Shown: positions 1 to 12,441, numbered from the stretch's first letter. The stretch is DNA of 64,000 bases from Oscheius dolichura (GCA_932521035.1 OW051492.1:4092001-4156000), one strand, 5' to 3'. Translations and numbers: made by a program. Notes: generated by a model not told the origin, from the sequence alone.

Positions 1-200
1 TGCGGTAGATCTGTTTGAAGGGCAGAGATCGTAGATTAATCGCCTGCATTAGAATAAGATCATTTTCTTAGAAACCGTCAAAAAGGCGTTGACCCTTTGT
101 TTGGCAGGGCGCTCGGCGACGGCAGCCGGTTCCGAAAGACTTTTCAAAACAACCGATAGAGAAGGGTGCCGGCCATTGTGTTCGACTGTCCCCTTTTCAG
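1..200. other. Window edge, no gene recognised
   Basis: No coding exon could be supported. The stretch ends in a T/C-rich tract and CAG that directly precedes the ATG at 201, so it probably holds the upstream side of a splice or trans-splice acceptor. Confidence 0.4.
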
Positions 201-867
201 ATGCTGGCCTCCTTCCTGCTTCTGCTGGTCGCCCCGGTGGCCCTGGCCCAGATGGTCCCCCAGTGCACCTGTAACCAGTTCGAGCCCTGCCTCGCCGGAG
301 CCCAGAACAACATCATGCAGTGTGCCGACCAGTGTCAGGTACCGCTGCCCCGTCCTCCCACTTTCAGCTCCATCTCCAGGCACACGTAGGCGACCTGGGA
401 GCCTCGTACCCCACCCTGCGTGGCTGCATCCTCCAGAAGGAGCCCCAGATCCAGTCCGTCATCAACTGCCAAAAATCACAGATGGAGGGGGCTTGCGCGG
501 CCGCTCCCGGCGGCCAGGTGCCGAAGAGATACCCCGAGACGCTGAAGATCGCGGCCTTTGCCGAAATCAACGCGATGCTGACCCGCTCAGGGATCGCCTC
601 CGAGGCCAAGACCTTCATGGCCGCCGGGAAGAAGTTCGCCACCTGTATCATGAAATGCATGGAGAGAGGCAGTGGGCGGTGCTTCAAGAAGCTCAAGTAA
701 GTGTGTTGGCCCGGCCGGCAAAGGTCGCCTCCTTCAGGTGTGGCCTGGCCCTGCCGCCCGACAACGTCCTCGTCCAGTCCACCAAGCGGTGTGCCGTCCA
801 GTCTGGCTTCAACACCCCGGCCCTCCAGCAGCTCTGCACCTGCGTGGCCGGAGCCGGGGTCAGGTAA
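201..867 (+). CDS. Secreted cysteine-rich protein, unknown function
   Basis: Three exons read as one frame: 201 to about 338, about 366 to 698, and about 740 to 867, with introns of roughly 27 and 40 bases. The product begins with a clear signal peptide (MLASFLLLLVAPVALAQ) and then carries spaced cysteines (CTCNQFEPC, IMKCMERGSGRC, LCTC), typical of a small disulphide-rich extracellular protein. No family with a known function was recognised. The ATG follows a CCCTTTTCAG acceptor with no spacer, suggesting trans-splicing or a short leader intron. The gene is GC-rich like the adjacent 3' part of the trehalase gene, on which it converges about 150 bases away. The secretion call is firm; the function is unknown. 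Confidence 0.7.
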
Positions 868-1016
868 CGAGCTCTGCCCGTGTCGGCCAGTCTTCCAATT
901 CCAGGAACCTGGCGCCACTGTGTTCTCGTATCCAGATCTCATAAGACGGTCCCCCAACTGGTTCTGTACATTGTGTCAAGTAATGAATATTCATTGTTCC
1001 TATCCGTAGAGAAAGA

Positions 1017-3373
1017 TCACAACAGCCAAAGGAGAAATAGGCAGACCAGGGTCAGGGGGCATTTGGCGAAGGCGGCCGCCTTCATCTGGTGGCCATACTT
1101 GTCCAGCAGGTCGAGGATGACGCCGTTGGTCCAGCCGAATCCCTTCTGAATTGTGGTCAACGGGGGATCGGGCCGCGGCCAACCTGGACTTCGTACTCCC
1201 CGCCCGAGCCGGCGCCGGCATCCTCGCTGATCATGCTCACATTGTACTTCTCGAACATGGCGTGGGTCCGGAGGAAGCTCTTGTAGATATTCTGGAGCCA
1301 GGAGGTGGCCATCGTCTCGGCGACGGCCATCAGGGTCGGGTCACCCGTCGTCCGGAACCCCTCGATCACCATGTGGATCATCGGCGGCCAGGCGTTGTCC
1401 TTGTCCCACTGCTGCTCGCTCCCCATGATCAGCGACGTCGGCAGTCCCTTGGTGAAGTTCATGACCCCCTCCCTCTGAAGACGGCGATCTTTCGATAGCA
1501 GACGGTTCTCTCGACCCACCAGGAGGTATTTGTAAACACGGTGGGCCTTGTCGCTGTCGATGTCGTCGAAACACTTGGCGTAGAGGGGGATCGCGTTCGA
1601 GACGTAGTACGTCGTTGAGTGGACCTGTAACCGGCCGTTTCGGGTCCTGCCCCGGCCGGGGAAACCTTCTTCTCGAGGTCGTAGTCGTACCAGATGCCGT
1701 CCGTCTCGTTCCAGTGGATCTCCTGCATCTGTTTCTTGGCCCACTTGTACCGCTGGTTGTATTTCTCCCTGTTTTTCAGGTCGCCTGTAGTACTCGTCTC
1801 TGGCGGCCGGTGGGGGGCAGACCTTTAATCTCGTAGAGGTTGGCGAGTATCCGGGAATTGACACACATGAAGGCGTTCAGATCGACGGGCACGATGCTCC
1901 ACGTCCTGAAGGGGCTCATTCCCTGCCGGCGGCCGTGTCCCCACCTGATGCTCTTCATGTGGTGGCGTCGGTCGCCGCTCTGCGAGAACCAGCGAGTGGA
2001 AAAGTCCCATCCCGTCTCGGCAGCAGAGGCCACTTCCGACCAGACGCGTATTTTTTCATCTAATCTCTCAAGTGTCCGTTGCTTTCAATAAGAACTGACC
2101 TTCGTCGCTGATTTCATCAACAAGTTCTTTGTCTTCCTGAAAAAACCTGAAAAATAGAGAGAACTATAACGAACCCGGTAAGATTCAGGTCTCGGCATCG
2201 ACAGCGAAGCCTTGTATTGGTAGAATGGGAACCTGAAACATCTCTGTACTAAGTAAACAAGAGGGGAGCACATGAAATTGCCATCAGCGTCGAGGAAGTC
2301 GCTGGAACGCTGGGTGACCCAGAAATTGTACTCTCTCTCGAGGGTCGGCAGTATTTCCTAAAAGCGGAAATTCGTATGGATGTTCGGGTCAAATTAACCA
2401 GCACAAAGTCCAAATCCCCTGTGCTCAGATAGAAGTCGTAGACCATCGGGATCAAGAGGGGAGGCTGTGATCTTGTCAGATAATATACCCGTCCGCCGTT
2501 CGGTACAAATCCATGGCTGCAATCTTATTAAGTTTTAGTTTAGCTTGTTTTTATGTTTACAGCGTAATTTCTACAAACTCACCGGTCAACCATATATGCA
2601 AGATTTTTTATCATTCCTTTCGCTGTGTCATACATTTCGCTAAATAATAATCCCTTCACAATCCAGAAGGAATCCCTAAATATTTCAGTTGGGGAATGTG
2701 ATCTTTTTTACCAGTAATAAAATTCCCTAAAACGTCCACCAGGGATGACAAAAGGATGAGGAACATAAAGAAGTGAATAACGGTCCTGGTTGATACGAAC
2801 ATCATCTCTTATCTGTAATGTCTTTCCTATAGTTCTTTTCCAAAAAATAGGGATACAGTAATTTGCCTCCGTTCGGGACCATTTGGGACAAAATCGCAAA
2901 TGTTGCCTGATTTTCAAGAAAAGCCTGATTACTGTATCCCTATTTTTTGGAAAAGAACTATATGCATAAGCTAATTTTACCCGTCGACAGAGCTCTTTCC
3001 ACAGACGATGAAGGCTTAGCGCCCATCGACGCTGATCATAATTATGAATGTGTAAAAAATTTGATGGAAAGTCTACATAATCGGTAGGATAGCTAAATGA
3101 TAAATATAAATTGAGAAAAGAAGGAAGTGTAACCATTCAATAAGTTCAGTCCCGGGAGGATTGAAGTGTAATGAAACAAATTCTCGGAGTTTCACCGGAT
3201 CGTTTTGGTCGTCTCCCAGAAGATCAAAGTTTTTCAGCGTTGTCACTGAAAAAGTTTGCTGGTCTGGATTATACTTCATTTCACGGAACTCATTTTGCTT
3301 ATTTTGAAAGTTCCTTCACCCAGATCACCTTGCCGGGAACTATATACATTCCTGTACAATCTAGGGCCATCAT
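1017..3373 (-). CDS. TREH: Trehalase (GH37), 5' end uncertain
   Basis: Alpha,alpha-trehalase splits trehalose into two glucose units. Both family signatures are visible across small exons: PGGRFREFYYWDSFWIVKG near 2670-2740 and QWDKDNAWPPMIH near 1395, plus NGGRVYYLTRSQPPLL, AETGWDFSTRWF, WNETDGIWYDYD and GGEYEVQ-KGFGWTNG. Introns are about 35-45 bases except one of about 175 (roughly 2812-2985) that carries a MITE. The C-terminus is hydrophobic (LTLVCLFLLWLL then stop), suggesting a GPI or membrane anchor. The N-terminal exon is unresolved: a frame reading CTGMYIVPGKVIWVKELSK from about 3373 must shift by one base near 3305 to join QNEFREMKYNP. The 3' half is GC-rich and the 5' half AT-rich. 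Family call firm, start weak. Confidence 0.88.
2828..2962. mobile_element. 135-bp MITE with perfect 35-bp inverted ends
   Basis: The arms at 2828-2862 and 2928-2962 are perfect inverted copies beginning TATAGTTCTTTTCC, around a 65-bp centre. The ends carry TA, as in Tc1/mariner-type elements (inference). It lies inside a trehalase intron that would otherwise be about 40 bases. The first 14 bases of the arm resemble the ends of the elements at 24674 and 44526. Confidence 0.85.
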
Positions 3374-4139
3374 TTTCCCACTAAAGGTAAATATACAAAA
3401 AATGATGCTCAATAACGAGAAGTGTATTTTTTGTATACTTCGTCCTTCTTGTTCTCAAAAGAATTTTTGAAAGATTTCATCAAAAGTGGACGATCAACAT
3501 TGATTTATATCTCCAAAAAACTGCCGTTTTCCGCGTTTTCCATTTGATACTGCCTGTACTGTACGTTATTATTCACTTTTTTTTGCTTTGCACAAAAAAT
3601 TCTGCGTGTTCATCAGATCACATTCACTTCATTTTTGCCTACCTGGATCAAATTTCAAACTCATGTCCACAAAATGTTTCGAATCGGGAAACAAGAAAGA
3701 ATCTTGAACAGCCCGCAAGATCGGTCCATTGCAGTATATCTGGCTAAAACAAACAATTCAAGAATAAAAGGGGAAAACAACCTTAGGACAGTTAAAACGG
3801 CGTAGAGCATGCCGTGCGCTAAAACTTTTATCGAAACCTATAGTAGTCCTTGATTATAACATTGCCAGAAGCGCTTGTCTCGGCTTGGGACTATAAGACG
3901 GTGCGGTTTGGGGTGCACGTAAATAAGACGAAAACGATGCTGCGTTTTTCGAAGTGGCCGGTTGTTATTTACATCTTTCTTGTTTTCTACTGATAGCTAT
4001 CAGATCGGTCCAAGGGTCGGCCATCGGTTCCAGCGCGAAAAGTCTAGTTGCCTGGTGATCTGTGCCTTGCGCTCTACTTACCACGTTGATTTTATCTTTT
4101 CTATCTGTCTAAAAGTTCTTTTCGAAGTAATCTTTCAGA
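3374..4139. other. AT-rich intergenic stretch
   Basis: Open frames here are short and lack family resemblance. A missing 5' exon of trehalase may lie at the left side. The right end is a TCTTTCAG acceptor one base before the DAD1 start codon. Nothing else was recognised. Confidence 0.4.
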
Positions 4140-4622
4140 ATGAGTCAAGCTGTCACCGTTCTTCAAAAATTATATTCCGACTATCAAAAAACTACTCCAC
4201 AGAAATTGAAAATCATAGATGCCTACATGTTTTACATTCTTCTGACCGGAATTGCACAGGTTTTCATTTCCTTCTGTGCTTCAATTTTTTTCAGTTTGTT
4301 TATTGTGTTCTTGTTGGAACATTCCCATTCAACTCCTTCCTTTCTGGATTTATCTCTACTGTTACGTCATTTGTTCTCGCTTGTAAGTTTCAATTTCGGC
4401 AATTTCTTTCTGTCGCGTTTTAATTTTATGTGCTTACACTTGCAAATAGTTTTGCTTTGTTATATGCTAGTCTAAATTGGAATTTTTTTAGCATGTCTGC
4501 GCATACAGATCAACGACGAGAACAAAAACGAATTTTCTGGAATTTCTCATGAACGTGCGTTCGCCGATTTTATTTTGGCTCATGTGATCCTGCATCTGGT
4601 TGTTGCAAATTTTCTCGGTTAG
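4140..4622 (+). CDS. DAD1: DAD1, oligosaccharyltransferase subunit
   Basis: Small membrane subunit of the ER oligosaccharyltransferase that N-glycosylates nascent proteins. Three exons give a protein of about 110 residues, the usual family length: an N-terminal exon ([17 protein letters not shown], then [14 protein letters not shown]), a middle exon with [20 protein letters not shown], and a last exon with [17 protein letters not shown] and [16 protein letters not shown] ending at TAG 4620-4622. Introns are about 36 and 115 bases. The start lies one base after a TTTCAG acceptor. Nothing looks broken. A second short gene follows 199 bases downstream on the same strand, so an operon is possible. 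Confidence 0.95.
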
Positions 4623-4820
4623 ATTTTAGAATACTTCAGTGATTTTGATTAATATTATATCTATTAAGTAACTATTTCTGTTACTGTTTTCTGGGTCTCA
4701 TAATGTTATCTTCTGTAATAAATGTTGTACTATATATGTATATGTCGCCGTGTTTTAAAAACATATTATATACTTAGTTATATTTTTGTGTTTTGTTCAA
4801 ATCGTATTTCCAGGGTGAAG

Positions 4821-5074
4821 ATGATTTACATGAAGCCTTTACGTTTCGTTAAGAACGCAGCCACTAACCCTGCTTTGTAAGTCTTTCGGTTGAATTTTCA
4901 AATTTAAATAATGTTCCGGCACAAGTTTTTAAGAAAAAAAAATAATTAACGAATTTCAGCTACAAAACTTATGGTGCTTATGGTGCTTCTGGATTCCTTC
5001 TTGCTATTTACTTCTGCGAATGGACAACTGTCGGTCGATATATCCCATTGTGGAACAAGAGATACGTCGAATAA
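4821..5074 (+). CDS. UQCR11: UQCR11-like subunit of complex III (about 57 aa)
   Basis: Two exons (4821-4876 and about 4961-5074) give a single-pass protein of about 57 residues. It matches the length and layout of the 6.4-kDa subunit of the cytochrome bc1 complex: a short basic N-terminus, YKTYGAYGASGFLLAIYF as the membrane helix, then CEWTTVGRYIPLWNKRY. The family pattern of Gly-Ala in the helix and a Trp...Pro...Asn/Lys tail is present, but the protein is too short for certainty; another small inner-membrane subunit is the alternative. The ATG is 8 bases after a TATTTCCAG acceptor. Confidence 0.5.
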
Positions 5075-5623
5075 TTAGATTCCGATGTGAATGTGCGAAA
5101 TAGACCGTACCTTTAGCTTAGGCGATAAATTTGTTCGTGCAGCAATTTTTTCCTGTATTATGTTTTATTCTCTTAGTTGAATGCATAGACGTATGCCAGT
5201 TCTCATCTCCAGGTTGTAGATGCAGCCTGTTTTTCCCTTCTTTATTCTAATGTTCCAGTTTTAGGCTAGCAGTTTATTAAAATTCAGGTATTACTTTTTT
5301 TTTTGAGATAGTCTCTTTGGTACCCTCCCAGTCGCAATTGTGAATAATTGAAGACGGAAATAACATAGGTTGTAACAGAGACGCAGAGTAACCTGTTCGA
5401 GAATATGTCTCTCGTCCCTATATGACTGGCCATTTCAACACGACAAGCATTACGACATTCTTGTTTATCCCGTGATGCTTGTTTTGCTCTGTCAAATGCG
5501 TAAACACGCAAGGCATGAGACGATTTCCAGCGGCTCGCAGTTGTTTGTTACTTAGCAATTATTCTTCGTTGTTTTCTTCATATTCTTCATACATTTATCG
5601 CATCCTCTTAACAACTATTTCAG
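5075..5623. other. Intergenic stretch between UQCR11-like and spartin
   Basis: Contains the probable 3' end of the upstream gene and otherwise no open frame with family resemblance. It ends in ACTATTTCAG directly at the spartin ATG. Confidence 0.4.
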
Positions 5624-7565
5624 ATGTTAAAATTTTTCTCTACAGTACCAGACACTGCTCAGGCAGACAGTTGTTTTGCAGAAGCATATGCGTGTTTAGA
5701 ACAGGGCTTGTATTATGACGAAGACAACGATTACGTAAGATTTTTGATATTGAGTAAATATTTTAAATTCAGAATAATACCATAGAGATGTACGAAAGAG
5801 GCTTAAACCTAATCATAGAAGGAGAAAAAATGAAGAATTCTAAGAAAGCGGAGTTATACAAGGATATGATGGAAGCTAAATTAAGTGTGCAGTACAGGTT
5901 ATACTCTCTCTTTTTTTCCGATTACATAAACAATTCTAGGATAAAAGTACTGAAAAACGAAGGTCTGAAAACATTACCAAGTGAAAATGCAGACTCTTTA
6001 AAAGCTAAAGTAAAAAATGACGATGAAGTAAGTAGTAATACAGAAAAATATAGTATTTTTTCTCAGGTCAAAGGTTCCATTCGTAATAAATTAGATAATG
6101 TTGGTTCAGAAGAAGCTGATTTGATATTTTTTATACCAGAGGGTGTTCAACTTTTCACTATAGAGGTTTACCGCTTTCGTGCAAATTATCCATTCAGGGT
6201 GCCGAAACAACAGCCCCAACTTATCCCACATCACTTCAAGTTCTGCAATTCAGTAATAGGAATGCAAAAGCTGAAGCTCACGTTGAAGAACAACCGTCAG
6301 CATTTATCCAGGTATCGAATATTAAGATTTGCTCATATTTTTGCCAGGTTGGCCCGTGGGTTTATCCATTGCTCAAAGAACAGACTCCTATCCTCAGAAA
6401 TGAATTTGGAGGGTACGTTGTGCATAATCCTACCCCTGAACATCCTCGTGAGAGACTTTAATATTATGTTATCTATGAAAATGTCTCCAGATATGATGGT
6501 TGCTATTCTTTTGCCTTCCGATGTGGAACCACGAATTCACGAAGAGTTCCAACAGATACTTCAGGAACACGCTGTCTTGAAAGAACAGGACACAACAAAA
6601 GAGCTGACCCCTGAAGAAAATTCAAGGCTGGGCAAAAAGATTGCAGAATTCCTGATAATAGGTATGTTAACAAGTTCATATTATATTCGTATCAGGTGGA
6701 GAAAAGGTTGCATGGGGTGTACAGACAGTTACGGTCAGAGTATCGAGTAAAATAGATGCCGAAGGAGAGAGGTATGCGTTTTTGTTTTAATTTAAAAGGT
6801 CAAATTGTAGATATCGATCAACCATGTCGCCTACAGAAGCTCCGTGGAATATTAATCCCGCTATCAGGGGTAGCGTTCTCTACATGTATAAAGGCAGCAA
6901 AGTGGTTGCGAAATGCACACGATTTCTCCGTAGGTTCTTATGTAATTTATTTATTCTTCATCATTTAGTCGATAAAATTGGCGACATGGGAATATCTGTT
7001 GGCAAAATGGTGGCATCTGGTGCGCATAAAACGTTTGGAAACGGCAAGACAGGTGGACTTGTTTCCGGAACTATTAGTTAGCTTTTTGTCACTGTTCCAA
7101 CTATTGTTAATATTTAGCTGTTATTGGTGGAGGAATAGTTGGGGCAAGTTCTGTATGGATGTCTTTGGAAGAGGGTAGCAAAACTTTAGCAAGAAGTATT
7201 GCTAATCAGACTGTACAACATGTCAAAATAAAGTTAGTTGGTTCCTAGTTGACTTCGAAGGAATTATATTCAAATTATTTTCGGGGCGGAATCTTTAGAT
7301 CTCAGGAAAACATTTGGGATTTATAAGATAATTGGATATTCTATTGCACTTTGAACTGTTTAGATATGGTGAAGATGCCTCGCAAACAACCCACCATGCT
7401 CTTCATGCAGCTGGTCATAGCGGTTTAGCCGCCGTACAACTATGGGATTTGGGACCGCGAAGTATTGCCGGAAGAGTCGCCAAAAAGGCCGGAATTCAAA
7501 TGATTTCAGATCTTCATAGAAGCAGCTCCGGTCCTCTCCCAGTTAAATCAAAAGTTCTTCAATAA
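5624..7565 (+). CDS. SPART: Spartin (SPG20) homologue: MIT plus senescence domain
   Basis: Spartin binds ESCRT-III and lipid droplets and acts in droplet turnover and endosomal traffic. The first two exons (5624 to about 5733, then from about 5773) form an MIT-like helical bundle: ACLEQGLYYDEDNDY, NNTIEMYERGLNLIIEGEKM, AELYKDMMEAKL. The middle carries the plant-related segment (ADLIFFIPEGVQLFTIE, VGPWVYPLLKEQTPIL). The senescence domain is spread over small exons: KKIAEFLIIGGEKVAWGVQT, GSVLYMYKGSKVVAKCT, DMGISVGKMVASGAHKTFG, then a Gly/Ala-rich C-terminus ending SGPLPVKSKVLQ. The start codon directly follows TATTTCAG. AT-rich composition matches its neighbours. ABT1 begins 175 bases downstream. 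Confidence 0.9.
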
Positions 7566-7739
7566 ATGTACTCGCATAATATAGTAAATTAGTTTGCATG
7601 TTATTTTTGTGTATCATCATAATTTTAATTATAATCTATAAATCAGTTTATTTCATTGAGTTTAAAACTTCATTGAGTAAATGTAGGCACGTTTAGTTAT
7701 TTAGCTCGAGTGGAATCGAAATAAGTGAATATTCAGCTA

Positions 7740-8737
7740 ATGGGACTTAAGAAGTCAAGAAAAGCTCTAGAAAAGCCTGCTTTAGAACAGTGAGCCTAAG
7801 CCTATAAATATACTCGGTTGTTCCAGATTAATCCAGCAAAATAAGAATGCTGAGTCTAGTGTTTTAGCGGAAGATGCCATGGACGTTGAGGAAGAACCGT
7901 CTGATGCTTTTGACAGTATCGAAGCCATGGTTTTAAAGATTGGTAATCCTTTAGATATTGGAGATAAATCGGAAGGTAGTGAAAGTAATAATGCAGATGG
8001 TGGTATCGAGGAAGCCGGTACAACGCGTAATAAGTCAGGGGTTTGCTGTTTTGTGTGTATGGTTTTAGATTGCTTTAGGTGTTGTATTTCTCCTCTATTC
8101 CTCCAAGGTTCACCCCACAGAGACTACAAGAATATTTTGAAAAATATGCTCCTGGTATGATTGGTCGCGTATTCTTAGAAGTAACTATAATGTATCAGCT
8201 ATAACTTTTTAGAAAAATAAGCGTACAAAATTCCGTGAGAACCGTTTTATTGAAGGATGGCTCGAAGTTAAACGCAAAAAATTAGCCAAGAGGATTGCTG
8301 AAGAAGTTGATAATAAACCAGTGGGTGGAAAAAAACGGGATCCAGCCAGCTGCTCGCTATGGAACATAAAATACTTAAGCGGGTATCTTTCGGAATAACA
8401 GCCGTATAATTTTCTTGTAGATTTAAATGGGTTCACCTAGTTGAACAGCTGGAATACGAAAAATCCTCACACACTAGAAGAATGACCACCGAGGTTATTT
8501 TTATGCTAATTCCATGCCAGTTTTTAGATTAATCAAGCTCGAAGAATTGCTGCTCATTTTGAGGAGCAAGTAGAAAAAGGAGAAAACTTGAGAAGATTAG
8601 AGAAGAAGGTCTTGCAGTACGGAGGCAACTGGGAAAGAGCAAGTCAGAGACAGATTACGCAAAAGCAGACTCTCAAAAAGAGAGAACGAAGAAAGAATAC
8701 GGGATCTGATTTAATGACGATGATCTTTACTGAATGA
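7740..8737 (+). CDS. ABT1: ABT1/ESF2 ribosome-biogenesis factor
   Basis: RNA-binding nucleolar protein of the small-subunit processome, also called activator of basal transcription 1. An acidic N-terminus (MDVEEEPSDAFDSIEAM) is followed by a divergent RRM: VLYFSSIPPRFTPQRLQEYF, PGMIGRVFLE, ENRFIEGWLEVKRKKLAKRI and KKRDPASCSLWNIKYLSGF. The tail KWVHLVEQLEYEKS, INQARRIAAHFEEQVEKGEN and QTLKKRERRKN is the conserved helical C-terminus of the family. Six or so exons are joined by introns of about 33-40 bases. The stop is TGA at 8735-8737. The ATG is three bases after an ATTCAG acceptor. Confidence 0.9.
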
Positions 8738-8912
8738 AGAAGAGGAATAAACGAGTTTTTCAAATATTTATGTTTTAAAGGAAGACCCATGAAAACGCAG
8801 GCATCATAAATACAGATAGATAGAGATAAAATCATTAATTAGACTTATTAATAAAATCTTGTATTCCGGGAACAAGCATATATATCACAGAAAACGAAGG
8901 AAAGCGGTTTCA

Positions 8913-11816
8913 CTAGTCAGAATCAGAATCTTCAGTGTATTCACTTTCACTGGCTGCCGACTCGCCATCATTCTCTTCGTCAGTTAGTTCGTATTTTGGA
9001 AGGACAACTTGTTTTGCTTCTTTGACTTCGATCTAAAAACAGTTTAGATGTAAAAAACGAGGCCTACCTTAAATTCAGAGAAGTAATCAGCATCCATATA
9101 AGAATCAGATCGTACAGCTAGTTGACAGTGAAGAACACATTTTGCTTCCGGAGCTGCAAACCTGATGTCAACCTACAACGAAAGGCATAATGTTCTCCAG
9201 CAAATTGAATATTACCGTCTGTTCATTCAGTAACGTTTTACACGAAATGATGCTCGACAAAAGATGTTTTTCCTTCTTCTTGTCGTTTGCGGTCAAGGTG
9301 AGCCACCTAATTATTTTTGGATCGTTATGCTTAACCAACATACCACCACTCATATTTCTCCTCGGGAAAATAGGGACAATGAACAAGATGAGTCTTATAG
9401 GACTTAGTTTCAAGAATAGGCTTAAGTAATTATGTAACCAAAATGAAAAAAGGGAAAAACTTTTTTCTGTGCAGATTTCCAATGTTCGTCTTCATCATCG
9501 CTATCACCCTCATTGCCGCTAGGATCATTATCTGAGCCTGATTCGGAAGCCTACATTATAAATTAAAAATCAAACAGAAACCAACCTCATCGTTTTCAAT
9601 TTTTTTAAGGTTCTCTGAATTATCATGTTTCTCTTTAACCGTCTCTTCAGACGGAGTACTGGGTGTAGCTGTGGTAGTATTCTTCTTCTGCGTTTTTGTT
9701 TTCTTTTTATTACCGCCAATCTTTTTCTTTTGATGTGATTTTTCCCACGGTTTTCTTTTAGGCTGAAAATAAGAGAATTAAAATAGCTCTAAGTTGCACC
9801 TTGCTTTCTTCAGCAGCCACACCTTCCACTTTGTTTTCTCCCTCATCTTCACTACATGTGCTATCTTCGCTTTGTTCTCCATATCCAGATTTGAGACGCT
9901 GGTCTTCCAGTCCAGCAACCTAAAACATCCAAAACATGTTTTATACAAAGGCGAATACTTCAGGATCTAGCAAACTGGTCCTGGTAAGAGTCACACGAAC
10001 TGTAATAACACATCCTGCGGTAACTTCGTGTGCATCATCTTCTCCTTCAACTAAAGAAAAACAATAACGAGCAATTTAATAAAATTACCGATAATTTGTG
10101 TTTTGATCGCAACTCTGGGCATCAATGAAAGAACCACTAACATGTCTCGGTATTGATGATCAGAGAGAGTTCGTAGTGTATTTCTCCTCTTTTCGTTTTC
10201 CATTGCAGCCAAATCACCACAGGAAAAAATTTTTTGCTAAAAAAACGCAAGTGAAAGATTTGGAACTGAACGGACGCGTTTCAAGTAATTGACAGAAGAT
10301 TCTGTAAGATGCGGAAGCTGCATTAACGGACTATTTTTCTGCCATAATGCTTGAACAAACATAGGTAAAAGACGCTGAAGATTTTCAAATGTTTCCAAAG
10401 AAATTTTAGTCTGCAGAAATAATTATTAATTTCAAATAATATTACACCTGCGAGTAGAAACTCATCTGAGTAGAAACATTGATCATTTCTTCAATTAAGC
10501 GTACTGAGCGAGAGAGAATGTATCTGAAACATGATGGTATATGCGAAAGGTGGCCTATTGCTTTTGATCAAGTGGTAGCACATCTGACTCGAGAGGTATT
10601 CGTGACAAATGACAGTGAACAAGAATGCGTGTCTTCAAAGCATATGGCAGAGAAAGCGGCCGCTCTTTATTGTTCTCATTGAGGGCTGGCAGTTGCCTCA
10701 TCAGTCTAAAATACTGTATTTAGTAAGCATTTTTTGCTAACCTGGGAAGTTCAACATCGTCGGACTCACGCTCAACTATTTCTTTATTGTACTGCTTCCA
10801 AAATTCGAAAGCTCCAGAAAATACACGGATCATTCCTATGAGGATACATACATAAATATTAAAAATAAAACTTGCTGTTCATCTCCATTTTTGGATTTTT
10901 ATGTAGAAAATAGTAGTAGAGTTGAGTGGTGTCCAAGAGTACTTTATCCACATTGTATTTTATCGAGTTATACCACCACAGCCCCTAGAATAAAATAGAA
11001 GCAAAGCTTTAAATTACCTACCACTACAACTGGCAGGATGAGCATAAATACGAGGGCATAGAAAGCTAATAGCCACACACCATATTCTTTGCTCACAAGC
11101 CATTTAGGCAAAGCAATACCAAATGTCGTTGCTTTAGGCCCATCAGGATTACCATATTTTTGCCAATTTTCTTTCGATTCTTCGTCAGTCAATGCCTAAA
11201 TTATAAAGGGAATGGTTAAAATGTAAGTTTCTTTACCTGGTGTGCTTTGGCGATTTTGTCAAACAGCACTGCATCACCTCCACGATCTGGATGTAGCTTT
11301 TTAGAAAGTTCTCGATAAGCTTTTTTCACTTCACTCGCTTCTGCTCCCTAGCAGCAAAGTAATTATAAAAGCAAAGAGGATTATTTACTTGATCCAACCC
11401 CAAAATGGTGTACGGATCGTATTCTTCATGCGTATCCTCAATCTCCGATACTTTCTTTACAAGCAGAATAAAAAGCATCCAGGCCACAATTAAAATCTGT
11501 CATTAGTATTTCCTTAAAAAATGAAGTTAAGGCCTACCACAACTTTTAAGGCTTTCTTGGTTTTCTTCCATGGTTGTTCTTGGATTTTCTTATTCCTTTT
11601 TATGCGACATCCTTCACATTGGCATTCATTTTCATTTATAAAACTTACAGCAGCTGTAAAGCGAATACAGATATAAAATATTCAATAATCATGCCTACCC
11701 TTTTCATTAGAAGGAAAGAAGAAATAACTGGATGGTATTAAAATTAATGCATAGAATGATACTAGCACATAATAGAACGTGTTACCAACTTCATCATATT
11801 CAAATGAAGCTGCCAT
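8913..11816 (-). CDS. SEC63: SEC63, ER translocon J-domain protein
   Basis: SEC63 recruits the lumenal Hsp70 BiP to the Sec61 channel. Reading down the minus strand: an N-terminal membrane segment (MAASFEYDEVGNTFYYVLVS), a second one near 11460-11560, a J domain near 11220-11400 with the essential HPD motif (KLHPDRGGDAVLFDKIAKAH), then DEESKENWQKYGNPDGPKA, a third membrane segment (LLAFYALVFMLILPVVV), the Brl domain and a lysine/acid-rich stretch. The end is a C2-like strand (VRSDSYMDADYF) and an acidic tail EYTEDSDSD, stop at 8913-8915. More than ten introns of about 40 bases are seen. The start follows AATTTCAG by three bases. Complete and intact. Confidence 0.95.
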
Positions 11817-12441
11817 ACTCTGAAATTACCTAGAAAAATCTCGCAAGACTGTTTGAGAATGTTTAAAGATTACAACACATTCAGCGACATCAAATAAATG
11901 AAATGTTCAAGCGATCTATGAAAGCTGATGTAAAAAAGAGGGGAGCTGCCTAGATGATGAAAACGTGTGATATATGATGGGTGCATATAAAGGAACCAAC
12001 GTGTTCGTTGTCCACTGCCAAACTAATGACGAGCGTAGATAGCGGTCAGACGGGAGCCAGACCCGCCAGACAAACAACATGGCTCAATCGAGCTTTCATC
12101 TATTCTAGAAAAGCAAGGTCTGGGATTGGATTTAGCGGCGTTACATTTTTCCTTCTATACCTTATAGTGCTCCAAGCGAGTTTGCGAGAATGTTTTTTGA
12201 CTATACCCCCCAAAGCCCTCCGAAGAAACAATAATGACGGGTTGGTGAGTGGTGGTAATTGATATTCAGCATGGGCCCTCCTGAGTGCCCCAATACAAAA
12301 TATAGCTTTTCTTTTGGAAATCGAAAATTACTCTTCGAATTGTTTTCATAGCCAATTAGCTACACTATACAATGTGTTAAAACGGCGGCTCATCCTTATT
12401 TTTGGCTGAATATTACCGGTGACCTACCCTCCCACTCATTA
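11817..12441. other. Divergent intergenic region
   Basis: Lies between SEC63 (-) and the genes on + from 12.4 kb, so it should hold two promoters. The 93-codon open frame at 11981-12262 shows no family resemblance. No clear core element was recognised. Confidence 0.35.

Noticed and set aside
166..867. 233-codon open frame overlapping the first gene
   Set aside because: The spliced frame has a signal peptide and regular cysteines; the long frame is a shadow in GC-rich sequence.
5788..6750. Single 320-codon spartin open frame as the true exon
   Set aside because: It runs through several short introns that happen to lack stops; conserved spartin blocks are continuous only after these are removed.
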